A stretch of 20,382 nt of DNA. It comes from an uncultured Porphyromonas sp. GTDB lineage: Bacteria > Bacteroidota > Bacteroidia > Bacteroidales > Porphyromonadaceae. The position numbers and the translations under genes were made by a program. This document shows, in pieces, positions 13,357-20,382 of the stretch. Position 1 is the first letter of the stretch. Each line of letters starts with the position of its first letter. The DNA is taken from the NCBI GenBank assembly GCA_900539765.1, contig UQDF01000044.1, forward strand, positions 1-20,382, read 5' to 3'. Below the pieces are notes generated by a model. The model made no database searches. It was not told the origin of the DNA and saw nothing but the letters and a program-made list of their open reading frames with translations.

Positions 13357-15258
13357 TTAGCGGAGTGTGCCCTTGTAGGCGACTCCCTCTACATATACGA
13401 TGACACTGCCCGTGTAGTCTACGCGGATCTGGTCACCAGCGCGATAGTCACCAGCTAGGATCAGCTGACCATCAGCACTGTACAGAGCTATCGTAGCATC
13501 GCTCACGATGGTAAGACCCTCAGCGGTAAAGCGTACAGGCGCTGTCTCAGCTAGGATCTCCTGAATGCTTGTGACGATCTTGCCGACGAGAGGTATCTCC
13601 TTTGTGGCATTCATATTGGTACCCTCACCCTTGGCTGTTAGGACTAGTGTAGCCTCGACGGCGGTCTCCTTGGCTCCACTGAGGGTAACCTGGATCGCAC
13701 CTCCCATAGCGGGTAGACCGAGCTTGTCTAGCTCGAAGAGATCCTTGTCACGTCCTACGACCTCAGCCGTAATACGTGAGGTGATATGCTCGCCTGTGAT
13801 CTCAATGGCCTTGACGGACTTAGAGCCCTTATCGACAGAGCCAAAGTCTATCTGCTCTAGGCTTGTGGTGATCACAGGTGCTGGGATCTCCTCCGAAGAG
13901 AGCTTGACATTGTCTAGTAGGATCGTCAGCGTCTTGCGCTCAGCCACATCCTCTGGAGAGTCGTCACCGACATACTCAAAGACGAAGTAGCTATCCTTGC
14001 CGTCAGACTCGATGGGGATAGAGAGCGGGGTAGACTTGTATGCGATACCCTCGGTAGGCTCTGTGGGGATGATCGACTTTAGGAGTGATATCAGGTTGCC
14101 CTTCTTGTCAAAGCGCTTGATAAGTAGCTCGCCACCCTTAGCGCTACCTACACGATAGTCAGCCGTCAGGGCTGTCTTGTAGTTGCTACCAGGTACCTTG
14201 ACCAGCGGGGTGATGAGTGCGGAGCGTACCTTCAGACCAGAGCCAGCAGCCTCGATAGACATAACAGGCTCGTCATCGTAAGGTATGGCGCGCTGCCAGT
14301 GTACCTCACCCTCGAAAGCGATCTCACGCCAGCCAGCGAGTAGCGGGTCGTCGGTAAAAGGCTCGTTGAGCGTCTCGACGGGTGTAGCGTTGGGGTCTAG
14401 GCCGTAAGGATTCTCGGGATCTACACCGACACCCGTCAGCGGGATGTCGAGAGCTAGATCACCAGAGGTGATGTGTAGCGTAGCCTCGTACGGCTGTCCA
14501 GCAGTAGGAGTAAACTCTAGGAGGAGTGTGTGCTGATCCCCCTTGTCGGTCACCTCAGCTACCTTAAAGACCTCCTTGCCTGAGCCTTGCATCTCAGTCT
14601 CGATGGGAGCCGTAAGATTGGTCCCTGTGATCTCTACCTGGCGTACGGAGGTGTAGCCCATATTTACGCGGCGGAAGTCTACCGACTTGACATCAGATAC
14701 GAGGGTCGGCTCGCCTTGCTTTTGAGAGACTACGAGGTTGTTGATGTAGACACCCTTGTAGTTGCCATCGGTGTTATTGAGCGTCTCAATTCGAATGGTC
14801 GTAGCACTCTCTCCTCCCGTGAAGGAGAAGGTGTGAGTCTCCCACTCATCTTCACGATACTTGATGGGTAGGTACTCCTGAGCGGACTCGTCGTTGCCTA
14901 CGATAGATACCTTGATGAAGCCAGACTTGTCAGTGTGACAGCCTTTGAGCTCTATGGTCACATCAAAAGCGCCAGCATTGCCTGACAGGTCGAGCTCCTT
15001 GAGCTCGAAGGAGCCTACCTTAGAGTTTGACGGGCTGCCGACATAGACAGCCTTGTCAGCTTGGTAGACTTCCTTTGGCGAAACAATGTTTTCATTGCCC
15101 TGCCAGCGAGAGAGCATGGCAAAGCGCGGGTTCCTCGTGTTACTGCCCGATGTAATCTCATCGAAAGTCTCCTCTAGGATGACCGTCTGCGCTGTCACTC
15201 CCAGAGGGAGGAGCAGGAGGGCTATTAGGGATAGCCAGTAGGTTGTAATTCTCTTCAT
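13357..15258 (-). CDS. Exported multidomain beta-sandwich protein with T9SS-like C-terminus
   Basis: A 633-residue protein with a Sec signal peptide (1-23, LLLPLGVTAQ). The body alternates two kinds of beta domain. A jelly-roll-like module (about 28-190, starting ILEETFDEI) is followed by a hydin/ASPM-type module (about 195-282, VDFRRVNMGYTSVRQVEITG ... IPLTGVG). A second jelly-roll (about 292-462, ETLNEPFTDDPLLAGWREIA) and a second hydin-like module (about 468-562, IDFGSVDKGSKSVKAIEITG) come next. The last 60 residues (TIALYSADGQLILAGDY ... IVYVEGVAYKGTLR) resemble a T9SS type A sorting domain, though the YPNP entry motif is absent. It is therefore probable surface cargo. No catalytic motif is seen, so adhesion or carbohydrate binding is a guess. 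Its leader shares the ACAACAG motif with the downstream lipoprotein gene. Confidence 0.85.
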   Translation of the reverse strand: MKRITTYWLSLIALLLLPLGVTAQTVILEETFDEITSGSNTRNPRFAMLSRWQGNENIVSPKEVYQADKAVYVGSPSNSKVGSFELKELDLSGNAGAFDVTIELKGCHTDKSGFIKVSIVGNDESAQEYLPIKYREDEWETHTFSFTGGESATTIRIETLNNTDGNYKGVYINNLVVSQKQGEPTLVSDVKSVDFRRVNMGYTSVRQVEITGTNLTAPIETEMQGSGKEVFKVAEVTDKGDQHTLLLEFTPTAGQPYEATLHITSGDLALDIPLTGVGVDPENPYGLDPNATPVETLNEPFTDDPLLAGWREIAFEGEVHWQRAIPYDDEPVMSIEAAGSGLKVRSALITPLVKVPGSNYKTALTADYRVGSAKGGELLIKRFDKKGNLISLLKSIIPTEPTEGIAYKSTPLSIPIESDGKDSYFVFEYVGDDSPEDVAERKTLTILLDNVKLSSEEIPAPVITTSLEQIDFGSVDKGSKSVKAIEITGEHITSRITAEVVGRDKDLFELDKLGLPAMGGAIQVTLSGAKETAVEATLVLTAKGEGTNMNATKEIPLVGKIVTSIQEILAETAPVRFTAEGLTIVSDATIALYSADGQLILAGDYRAGDQIRVDYTGSVIVYVEGVAYKGTLR

Positions 15259-15307
15259 AGTAGATGTTCTGTTGTAATGGTGTGTCTAGTGTGTATAGGT
15301 CTGAAAG

Positions 15308-15347
15308 GGCGCATCACCTCTCTAGAAAGTGCTGAGAGGCTAGCGCC
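15308..15347 (-). terminator. Two-tier hairpin behind the thioredoxin-fold gene
   Basis: GGCGC/GCGCC (15308-15312 and 15343-15347) encloses CCTCTC/GAGAGG (15317-15322 and 15334-15339), with a small internal loop and an 11-base apical loop. It begins 12 bases past the stop codon. The minus-strand sequence after it (CCTTTCAGACC) has only a short T stretch. It may be an intrinsic terminator or an intercistronic stabiliser. Confidence 0.6.
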
Positions 15348-15359
15348 ACTATTTAGACT

Positions 15360-17063
15360 TTATCGGATGATGACGGGACGTAGAGTGTTCTCGCCATCAG
15401 GTGCCGTGATGCGCGCTAGGTAGCGCCCGGCAGGTAGCTGTGCTACGGCCATCGTCGTCTCAGCACTAGTCGCCTGAGCCATCGCCACGATCGTACCGTC
15501 ACTAGCGAAGAGCTCGATGGTGCTACCCTCTACCGTGCGGACGGTGATGTAGTCAGTCGCAGGGTTGGGGTAGAGTGACGTCTGGAGAGCAAGTGTAGGA
15601 GTCTCGACATCTGTCGAGCCGTCCATCGTCACGCGGAGCTGATCCACTGCGACACCACTATCTCCATTGGCGACAGGGATCAGTGAGAGGATGATCGTCT
15701 TGCCCTTGTAAGCAGAGAGATCTGCCTGGATTTGCTTCCAATCCTCGGTGGAGGTCTGAGGTGCCAGTAGCTCTACGGGTGTACCGCCTAGCTCTGCAAT
15801 CATCACCTTCAGCTGGTCTGGCTTGTCGTCATCTAGGAAGTGACAGAGATAGCAAGAGAAGGTAGGCTTCGATGCGTTGGCGTCAATCGTCATAGGAGCT
15901 GAGCGCAGCTCATTCTGCGGAGAGATCTTGTAGCCCTGTACGCGGCCCCCTTCGTCCATAGTCACTGGGAAGAAGTTACCCCAAGAGATGAGGCAATCTT
16001 TACTATCCTCAGCGCCTGCATTGTAGGTCTCTACGGGATTGAAGCCGACGCGCTCGTAAAATCCACGTCCTAGAGCAGAGTCAAAGGCGAAGCCGTCTCC
16101 GTCGTGGTCGACAGAGCGCCACCCCTTGTCAAGCTTGTCCTTGGTGTCCATAGGACTAAAGAAGGGGAAGCTAGAGATAGGCTCCGAAACGTTTACCGTG
16201 ACACGACCCTTGGCCGATCCGTTTTTGTTGCTTACAGTAATAGTGATCTCATAGGAGCCGACCTGCTGAGCAGCGACTTGGTACTGTGTGTCACTGATCT
16301 TGGTGACGCTGATACCCTCAGGCGCATCGTACTCAATAGAGGTGACTGGGGCCATTGTCGTGTAGTGAAGGTCTAGCGTAGTGGTCTCGCCGATATAGAT
16401 CTCCGTCATACCAGAGAACTCGACCTCCTCTGGCTTGTCATCCTCTGTGAGGAAGAGCGTGAGCATCTGCTTGAGCATTTTGAAGTCATGGTCGAAGATC
16501 ATACGCGCCTGATCATCATAGCTATATATAGCTTCATCACACTTGATCCACTTCTTGTCTGGACCTACGAGTACGAAGGTCGGAAAGGAGAAGATGCTGA
16601 AGCCGAGTGTCTTGGCAGCTAGCTGATTATCCGATATGAGCGGATAGGGTACAGGGTTGCCGTCGGGATCCTTCGTCCAGTCACCCTTCGTCGGCATATC
16701 TTTATACTTGCTACCATCACCATAGATAGCTTCAATAGGCTCACCTGAAGCCTCTACCCAGAGGATCTCAATCTGATTGGTCCCATTGGGACCAAACATC
16801 TCATGGATCTTGTCCAAAATACCGAGCTTGTGTATAGACCAGCAAGGATTACACCAAGCGGCAGAGAAGTCTATCAGGATAGCTTTGCCAGACTTGAGGA
16901 TAGCATCTATGTCGTGCTCCTTACCATTGATATCCTTCGCAACATACTCAGATGAGCGGAGACGCTTTGTCTCCTCCTGAGCATGCGCTTTAGGAGTGGC
17001 TAGTAGCATCGTAGTCACTAAGGTGACGAGGACGAGCAGTAGTTTGCTTAGAGTCTTATTCAT
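15360..17063 (-). CDS. Exported thioredoxin-fold protein with T9SS C-terminal domain
   Basis: A 567-residue protein with a signal peptide (about 1-29, ending AHAQ). Residues about 38-200 form a thioredoxin/TlpA-like domain: ILIDFSAAWCNPCWSIHKL with redox Cys71 and Cys74, and a cis-proline loop SFPTFVLVGPD. A PKD/Ig-like domain (about 220-293) and a jelly-roll domain of the choice-of-anchor J type (about 297-490, FSPMDTKDKLDKGWRSVDHD ... GVAVDQLRVTM) follow. The C-terminus is a clear T9SS type A sorting domain, SLYPNPATDYITV to LPAGRYLARITAP and RPVIIR. This implies export across both membranes and attachment to the surface or vesicles. Thiol-disulfide activity is likely from the CxxC; partners are unknown. 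It follows the Omp28-like gene by 47 bases, with no promoter motif between. Confidence 0.92.
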   Translation of the reverse strand: MNKTLSKLLLVLVTLVTTMLLATPKAHAQEETKRLRSSEYVAKDINGKEHDIDAILKSGKAILIDFSAAWCNPCWSIHKLGILDKIHEMFGPNGTNQIEILWVEASGEPIEAIYGDGSKYKDMPTKGDWTKDPDGNPVPYPLISDNQLAAKTLGFSIFSFPTFVLVGPDKKWIKCDEAIYSYDDQARMIFDHDFKMLKQMLTLFLTEDDKPEEVEFSGMTEIYIGETTTLDLHYTTMAPVTSIEYDAPEGISVTKISDTQYQVAAQQVGSYEITITVSNKNGSAKGRVTVNVSEPISSFPFFSPMDTKDKLDKGWRSVDHDGDGFAFDSALGRGFYERVGFNPVETYNAGAEDSKDCLISWGNFFPVTMDEGGRVQGYKISPQNELRSAPMTIDANASKPTFSCYLCHFLDDDKPDQLKVMIAELGGTPVELLAPQTSTEDWKQIQADLSAYKGKTIILSLIPVANGDSGVAVDQLRVTMDGSTDVETPTLALQTSLYPNPATDYITVRTVEGSTIELFASDGTIVAMAQATSAETTMAVAQLPAGRYLARITAPDGENTLRPVIIR

Positions 17064-17110
17064 AAGTGGATATTGAGTTGAGTCTTTATGTAGATGTTAT
17101 AGAGTGATTG

Positions 17111-19036
17111 TTAGTAGACGATGACCTTACGCATATAAGAGCCGAAGGAGGTCTCGATCATTGCGACGTAGATGCCTGGTAGGAGCGCTTCGTTAGCCAT
17201 CAGCTCGCCAGACATATTATATATAGCTGCTATTGTAGCGTCCTCGCCAGAGACGTAGATGCGTCCATCCTGAGCATAGAGCTGTACCTTGACCTCCTGA
17301 TCAGGTGTAGGAGCTATGCTGCGATAAGCTGCTATCTTGGTCTCGTTGCTGTTGAGGACCTCTGCATTTCTAGCTCCGCCCTTGAGACTCTTGGAGACAA
17401 AGGCGACAATGCGCATATTGGCTGCACTCCACTCCTTAGGGATCTGTAGAGATGTGCTATAGGTGTACTCGCCCTTGTCATCGAGGGTAAGCTTCATCCC
17501 GCCCCCTCCGAGAGAGATCTGGCGTATCACACCGTGGTGGTAGACTGGCTTGAGTCCACCATCGCTAGCCTTGCCAGCACCGGCCTGTCTGCGTGAGTAG
17601 ATGTCATCCTCGACGAGATAGAGGTTGAGGTAGAGATTGTCCGCGTCTAGATACTCACGATAAGTCTGCCCGGAGATGGTCAGATCGAGCTGGCGCGTGT
17701 CAGGCTTACACTCCTCCTTGATGTCTACGGTGACGAAGGCAGGACGTGCGAGGGCCTCATCGAGTAGCTGATGATTGAACTCGTCTTCTTTTGGAACTAT
17801 GGGGAGCATCGTGTAGGCATACTTCTCATAGAAGTGCTTTAGCTCCGTGTGTGTGCGGTCTAAGAGCATCGACGGAGCGTACTCGACATATTCACCATTA
17901 TCACTCTCCTCCTCATAGAAGAAGAGTAGCGCCTCGCTCTCTGGTAGAGAGAAGGTGTCTCGTCCGAAGCCAACGTGATGTGTGACCCATACGAAATGAT
18001 CTGCATAAGCCTCCTCTGCGAGTACCTTGTCAAGATATCTGTGTCCTGCGGGACAGCTGGAGCAATTTTCTGTAGAGAACTGCTCTAGGAGCACCTTACG
18101 AGCGAAGGTCTTCTCTGCGACACCCTTTACCTCGATCTGGAAGCCTGGTAGATCAGTCGTGTGTCCGTTGACCTTGGTGATACGAGCTGTGAGGGTCTGT
18201 CCGTTAGCCACGGGGATCCCTTTTGTCTTGATGCGTAGCTCCTTGAGATGCTTGATCGTCTCGGTCTGTAGGTCTGTGTGTATGACTCGTCCTCCGACAG
18301 AGTAGGTGATCTCTAGCTGATTGATATCGTTAGCGCCCTCGTTGCGTACGACATAAGATACTCCGAGCTTGCCAGAGGCATCTAAAGCCTTGTCAGTGCG
18401 AGGATCAGCTAGAGTGGCTCGGTCATTGACCTTGTCCGCAGGACCAGCGATCATTAGCTGAAGTAGCAGGGCACCATTGTCTCTGACTCGTGAGTCAAAG
18501 GGACCATTTGACACATTGACGTAGAAAGCATCCTGAGGCGCATCAAAGTTGTAGTCACAAGAGAAAAAGAAAGGCATCTGCTGATCGGAGATGTTTTTCT
18601 CTAAGAACTGAAACCCATAGACGAGTTCATTGAGACCGCTCGTGATCTCGACAGGCTTGTCAAAGCGTACCTCATTCCAACCGAACTCGACATTGGCCGT
18701 CTTGGTCACGATCTTCTCGCGCTGTACGATATTGTTGAGGAGCGATACATCGATAGCCCTAACCCCCTTAGCGACGCCGATGCGTACACCGACTACTTGG
18801 CACCCCTCATAGGGAGCCAGCATAGAGCGACTAGCACGAGCCCACAGGCCGACAGGCCTATCTCCAAAGGTACCAATGGTCCATCCGATCCCCTCAGGAC
18901 TAGGGTCTGTATACTGACAGTGCCCCAAGGGGAGATAGGAGCCATCTGCACGGAGCGTCTGCTGTGCAGCTAGGGTGCTAGTGAGTCCTAGCAAGCTCAG
19001 TAGTAGAGCTGATGTGAGTAGTAGTATTCTTTTCAT
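17111..19036 (-). CDS. Omp28-like exported protein with CSSC motif and T9SS-type C-terminus
   Basis: A 641-residue protein with a signal peptide (about 1-24, STLAAQQ). An N-terminal beta-rich region (about 30-210) precedes an Ig-like module with YVVRNEGANDINQLEITYSV (about 230-305). A domain resembling the Omp28 family of Porphyromonas outer-membrane proteins follows. It opens with KVLLEQFSTENCSSCPAGH, with Cys at about 325 and 328 in the place of a thioredoxin CxxC, followed by VTHHVGFGRDTF and YAPSMLLDRT. The last 60 residues (VQLYAQDGRIYVSGEDATIA ... LLPGIYVAMIETSFGSYMRK) match the second half of a T9SS sorting domain. It is predicted to be a surface protein with a possible thiol redox or disulfide role. 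It is second in the cassette, 66 bases behind the leucine-rich-repeat gene. Confidence 0.88.
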   Translation of the reverse strand: MKRILLLTSALLLSLLGLTSTLAAQQTLRADGSYLPLGHCQYTDPSPEGIGWTIGTFGDRPVGLWARASRSMLAPYEGCQVVGVRIGVAKGVRAIDVSLLNNIVQREKIVTKTANVEFGWNEVRFDKPVEITSGLNELVYGFQFLEKNISDQQMPFFFSCDYNFDAPQDAFYVNVSNGPFDSRVRDNGALLLQLMIAGPADKVNDRATLADPRTDKALDASGKLGVSYVVRNEGANDINQLEITYSVGGRVIHTDLQTETIKHLKELRIKTKGIPVANGQTLTARITKVNGHTTDLPGFQIEVKGVAEKTFARKVLLEQFSTENCSSCPAGHRYLDKVLAEEAYADHFVWVTHHVGFGRDTFSLPESEALLFFYEEESDNGEYVEYAPSMLLDRTHTELKHFYEKYAYTMLPIVPKEDEFNHQLLDEALARPAFVTVDIKEECKPDTRQLDLTISGQTYREYLDADNLYLNLYLVEDDIYSRRQAGAGKASDGGLKPVYHHGVIRQISLGGGGMKLTLDDKGEYTYSTSLQIPKEWSAANMRIVAFVSKSLKGGARNAEVLNSNETKIAAYRSIAPTPDQEVKVQLYAQDGRIYVSGEDATIAAIYNMSGELMANEALLPGIYVAMIETSFGSYMRKVIVY

Positions 19037-19074
19037 TTCTAATAGTGTGTATATGCAGATTAGTCATTCACTAG

Positions 19075-19101
19075 GAGACTGTTGCAAAAGTCAACAGGCT
19101 C
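19075..19101 (-). terminator. Hairpin directly behind the leucine-rich-repeat gene
   Basis: GAGACTGTTG (19075-19084) pairs with CAACAGGCTC (19092-19101) with one mismatch and a 7-base loop, starting one base past the stop codon. There is no T-run on the minus strand. Its arm shares TGAGCCTGT with the hairpin at 13318-13348, which suggests a recurring intercistronic element in this cassette. Confidence 0.5.
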
Positions 19102-19102
19102 A

Positions 19103-20245
19103 TTAGAGTGTCTGTAGCGTACCATAGGGTGTCTGTACGATGTAGCGACCCTGTGGTAGTGGGTAGGAGACAGTCTCCCCTGTTGGGGTGTCTTGTAGCA
19201 GTAGCTGTCCCGTCATATCGTAGACAGCAATCGTGAGCCCAGATACATGAGCTATCTGTAGGCAACCATCTTGCCAAAGTGCAGTAGGAGCGACGGCTCC
19301 GTGAGGCGTGGCAATCGATAGAGGCTTACCCTCTAAGTCACAAGTGCGCTTGAAGAGACTCCAGACGGGAGAGTCTAGATAGCTATAAAGCGCATCCGCA
19401 GGAATACGAAGCTCTATATCGTCAAACTGCTCTGGGTAGAAGCTCCTAGGTGAAGCCTCTGGAGCTGTCGTAGCGAGAGAGGTTATGACCTTCATCGCTG
19501 GGCAGTCTCTCAAGATCTGTACACCCACCTTCTGACAAGCTGCGGGGATGGTCAGCTCGGTGAGTAGTACACAGCCCTTGAAGCTTTGCCCACCGATGGT
19601 CTCGATCGTACTAGGCAGGACAATCTTGGCGAGACTCTTACAGTCGTTGAACATATCGCCCCCGAGCATCGTCATGCCCTCGCCTAGAGAGACCTCCTCG
19701 AGTGCGGTACAGCCGAGGAATGCGTAGTTTTCGATCATCTTGACCGTGCCTGGGACGGTAGCCTTCTTGAGGCCCTTGCAGAAGGCAAAAGCGTATCCCC
19801 CTAGGTGAGTGACCCCCTCAGGTATCTCCACCTCGGTGAGTGACACATCGTTGTGAAAGGCCTTCATCCCGATCGCCTTGATACTCTTAGAGATCTGGAC
19901 ACTCTGTAGCTTGGGCATCTCCTCTAGAGAATAGTCAAAGAGTGTATCCGCTGGGTAGAATGTGTCAGAGCCAGGTGCACGCTCTACACGCATGATCTGG
20001 GTCTCTGCAAAGTCAAGGCTCTGCAGCTCCTTGAGCTTCTTCCGTATGAAGGTGAGGTCGTGCTGATTGATCTCTCCCTTTAGTGTGAGCTGCTGTAGGG
20101 TTGCATATTCACTCTCAGAGATTTGCTGCGATAGCGTGCCAGCTTCTGTTAGTGTCACTTCGCGCTTAGCCCCATCACTCTGAGCCAGTACAGAAGTCGT
20201 ACAGAGGAGTGATAGGAGCAAAAGGAATAGGTAGTTTTGCTTCAT
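19103..20245 (-). CDS. BspA-like leucine-rich-repeat surface protein
   Basis: A 380-residue protein with a signal peptide (about 1-21, SVLAQSDG). After an N-terminal region (about 25-115) comes a run of BspA/LRR_5-type repeats of about 23 residues (about 120-255): VSLTEVEIPEGVTHLGGYAF, LKKATVPGTVKMIENYAFLG, LEEVSLGEGMTMLGGDMF, LAKIVLPSTIETIGGQSFKG, LTELTIPAACQKVGVQIL. This is the regular I-P-x-x-V-x-x-I-G-x-x-A-F pattern. The C-terminus (TIAVYDMTGQLLLQDTPTGE ... LPQGRYIVQTPYGTL) fits a shortened T9SS sorting domain. BspA-like proteins in oral and gut Bacteroidota bind host or bacterial surfaces, so adhesion is the likely role. It is the first gene of the cassette, with a -7-like box 52 bases upstream and the right inverted repeat just beyond. 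Confidence 0.9.
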   Translation of the reverse strand: MKQNYLFLLLLSLLCTTSVLAQSDGAKREVTLTEAGTLSQQISESEYATLQQLTLKGEINQHDLTFIRKKLKELQSLDFAETQIMRVERAPGSDTFYPADTLFDYSLEEMPKLQSVQISKSIKAIGMKAFHNDVSLTEVEIPEGVTHLGGYAFAFCKGLKKATVPGTVKMIENYAFLGCTALEEVSLGEGMTMLGGDMFNDCKSLAKIVLPSTIETIGGQSFKGCVLLTELTIPAACQKVGVQILRDCPAMKVITSLATTAPEASPRSFYPEQFDDIELRIPADALYSYLDSPVWSLFKRTCDLEGKPLSIATPHGAVAPTALWQDGCLQIAHVSGLTIAVYDMTGQLLLQDTPTGETVSYPLPQGRYIVQTPYGTLQTL

Positions 20246-20296
20246 AGTAATTACATATTTGGGTATAACGGTGCTAAGTTAGTGAAAATAACTATT

Positions 20297-20304
20297 CAAA
20301 CCTA
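20297..20304 (-). promoter_or_regulatory. Putative -7 box of the surface-protein cassette
   Basis: The minus strand reads TAGGTTTG (TAnnTTTG), 51 bases before the leucine-rich-repeat start, in an AT-rich stretch. No -33 TTG is found at the right distance. No comparable box was found in the gaps at 19037-19102, 17064-17110, 15259-15359 or 13287-13356, so all five genes may be read from here or from the terminal repeat. Confidence 0.4.
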
Positions 20305-20327
20305 ATAAAATGCTTGATAAGGTTCGG

Positions 20328-20381
20328 ACGCACATTCCAGTGTCAAGTGCAACACACTTACAAATGTAGGAAAAAAACTTC
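20328..20381. repeat. Right arm of the 54-bp terminal inverted repeat
   Basis: This is the exact reverse complement of 1-54. It begins 82 bases upstream of the leucine-rich-repeat start codon. On the minus strand it carries TACATTTG (20361-20368), a -7-like box pointing at the surface-protein cassette. It is likely the edge of a dispersed element that continues past the window. Confidence 0.9.
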
Positions 20382-20382
20382 A

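Noticed and set aside
19071..19277. Second minus-strand frame overlapping the end of the leucine-rich-repeat gene
   Set aside because: It lies in another frame over the conserved C-terminal sorting-like domain of the supported gene and covers the hairpin at 19075-19101.
1..20382. CRISPR array, prophage, transposase, toxin-antitoxin pair, riboswitch or anti-phage system
   Set aside because: I looked for regularly spaced repeats, integrase/transposase motifs, short paired genes and structured leaders, and saw none. The only repeat signals are the terminal inverted repeat, the duplicated tRNAs and short hairpins.

Overview
The window looks like a complete contig from a Bacteroidota bacterium, most probably Porphyromonas or a close relative (inference). 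The supporting signs are type IX secretion (T9SS)-style C-terminal domains on exported proteins, Bacteroidota-type -7 boxes (TAnnTTTG) upstream of genes, moderately GC-rich coding sequence, and gene starts without Shine-Dalgarno sites. All 13 supported protein genes lie on the minus strand. The only plus-strand genes are two tRNAs at the left end.

Layout, left to right. Positions 1-54 are one arm of a perfect 54-bp inverted repeat whose partner is 20328-20381. A strong tRNA promoter, two identical tRNA-Asn genes and a terminator follow (78-446). Next come three leftward transcription units. The first is a Wzz-like chain-length protein, nadD and a small DUF2007-like membrane protein (471-3203). 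The second is a polyprenyl-phosphate-type glycosyltransferase, a nitroreductase and the lipoprotein flavin transferase ApbE (3268-5795). The third is a compact [FeFe]-hydrogenase operon ordered hydrogenase, hydE, hydG, hydF (5873-11039). It holds the enzyme and all three dedicated H-cluster maturases, so one transcript could supply a working H2-evolving or H2-sensing enzyme.

A leftward tRNA operon, Gln(TTG)-Gln(CTG)-Val(TAC), with its own promoter and a 22-bp perfect hairpin terminator, occupies 11254-11834. A roughly 400-bp intergenic stretch with a G10 homopolymer follows. The right third (12165-20245) is a cassette of five exported proteins: a BspA-like leucine-rich-repeat protein, an Omp28-like protein with a CSSC thioredoxin-type motif, a thioredoxin-fold protein with WCNPC, a multidomain beta-sandwich protein, and an Ig-like lipoprotein. 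The first four end in T9SS-type C-terminal domains, some degenerate, so they are probably surface or vesicle cargo. Intercistronic hairpins lie behind several of them.

The points most worth a second look are: the inverted repeats at both ends, each carrying an inward-facing -7-like box; a Wzz protein whose cytoplasmic tail looks like a kinase domain that has lost its Walker motifs; the group B-like hydrogenase operon; and the exported cassette with two adjacent thioredoxin-fold cargo proteins. I saw no CRISPR array, transposase, phage gene or restriction system.
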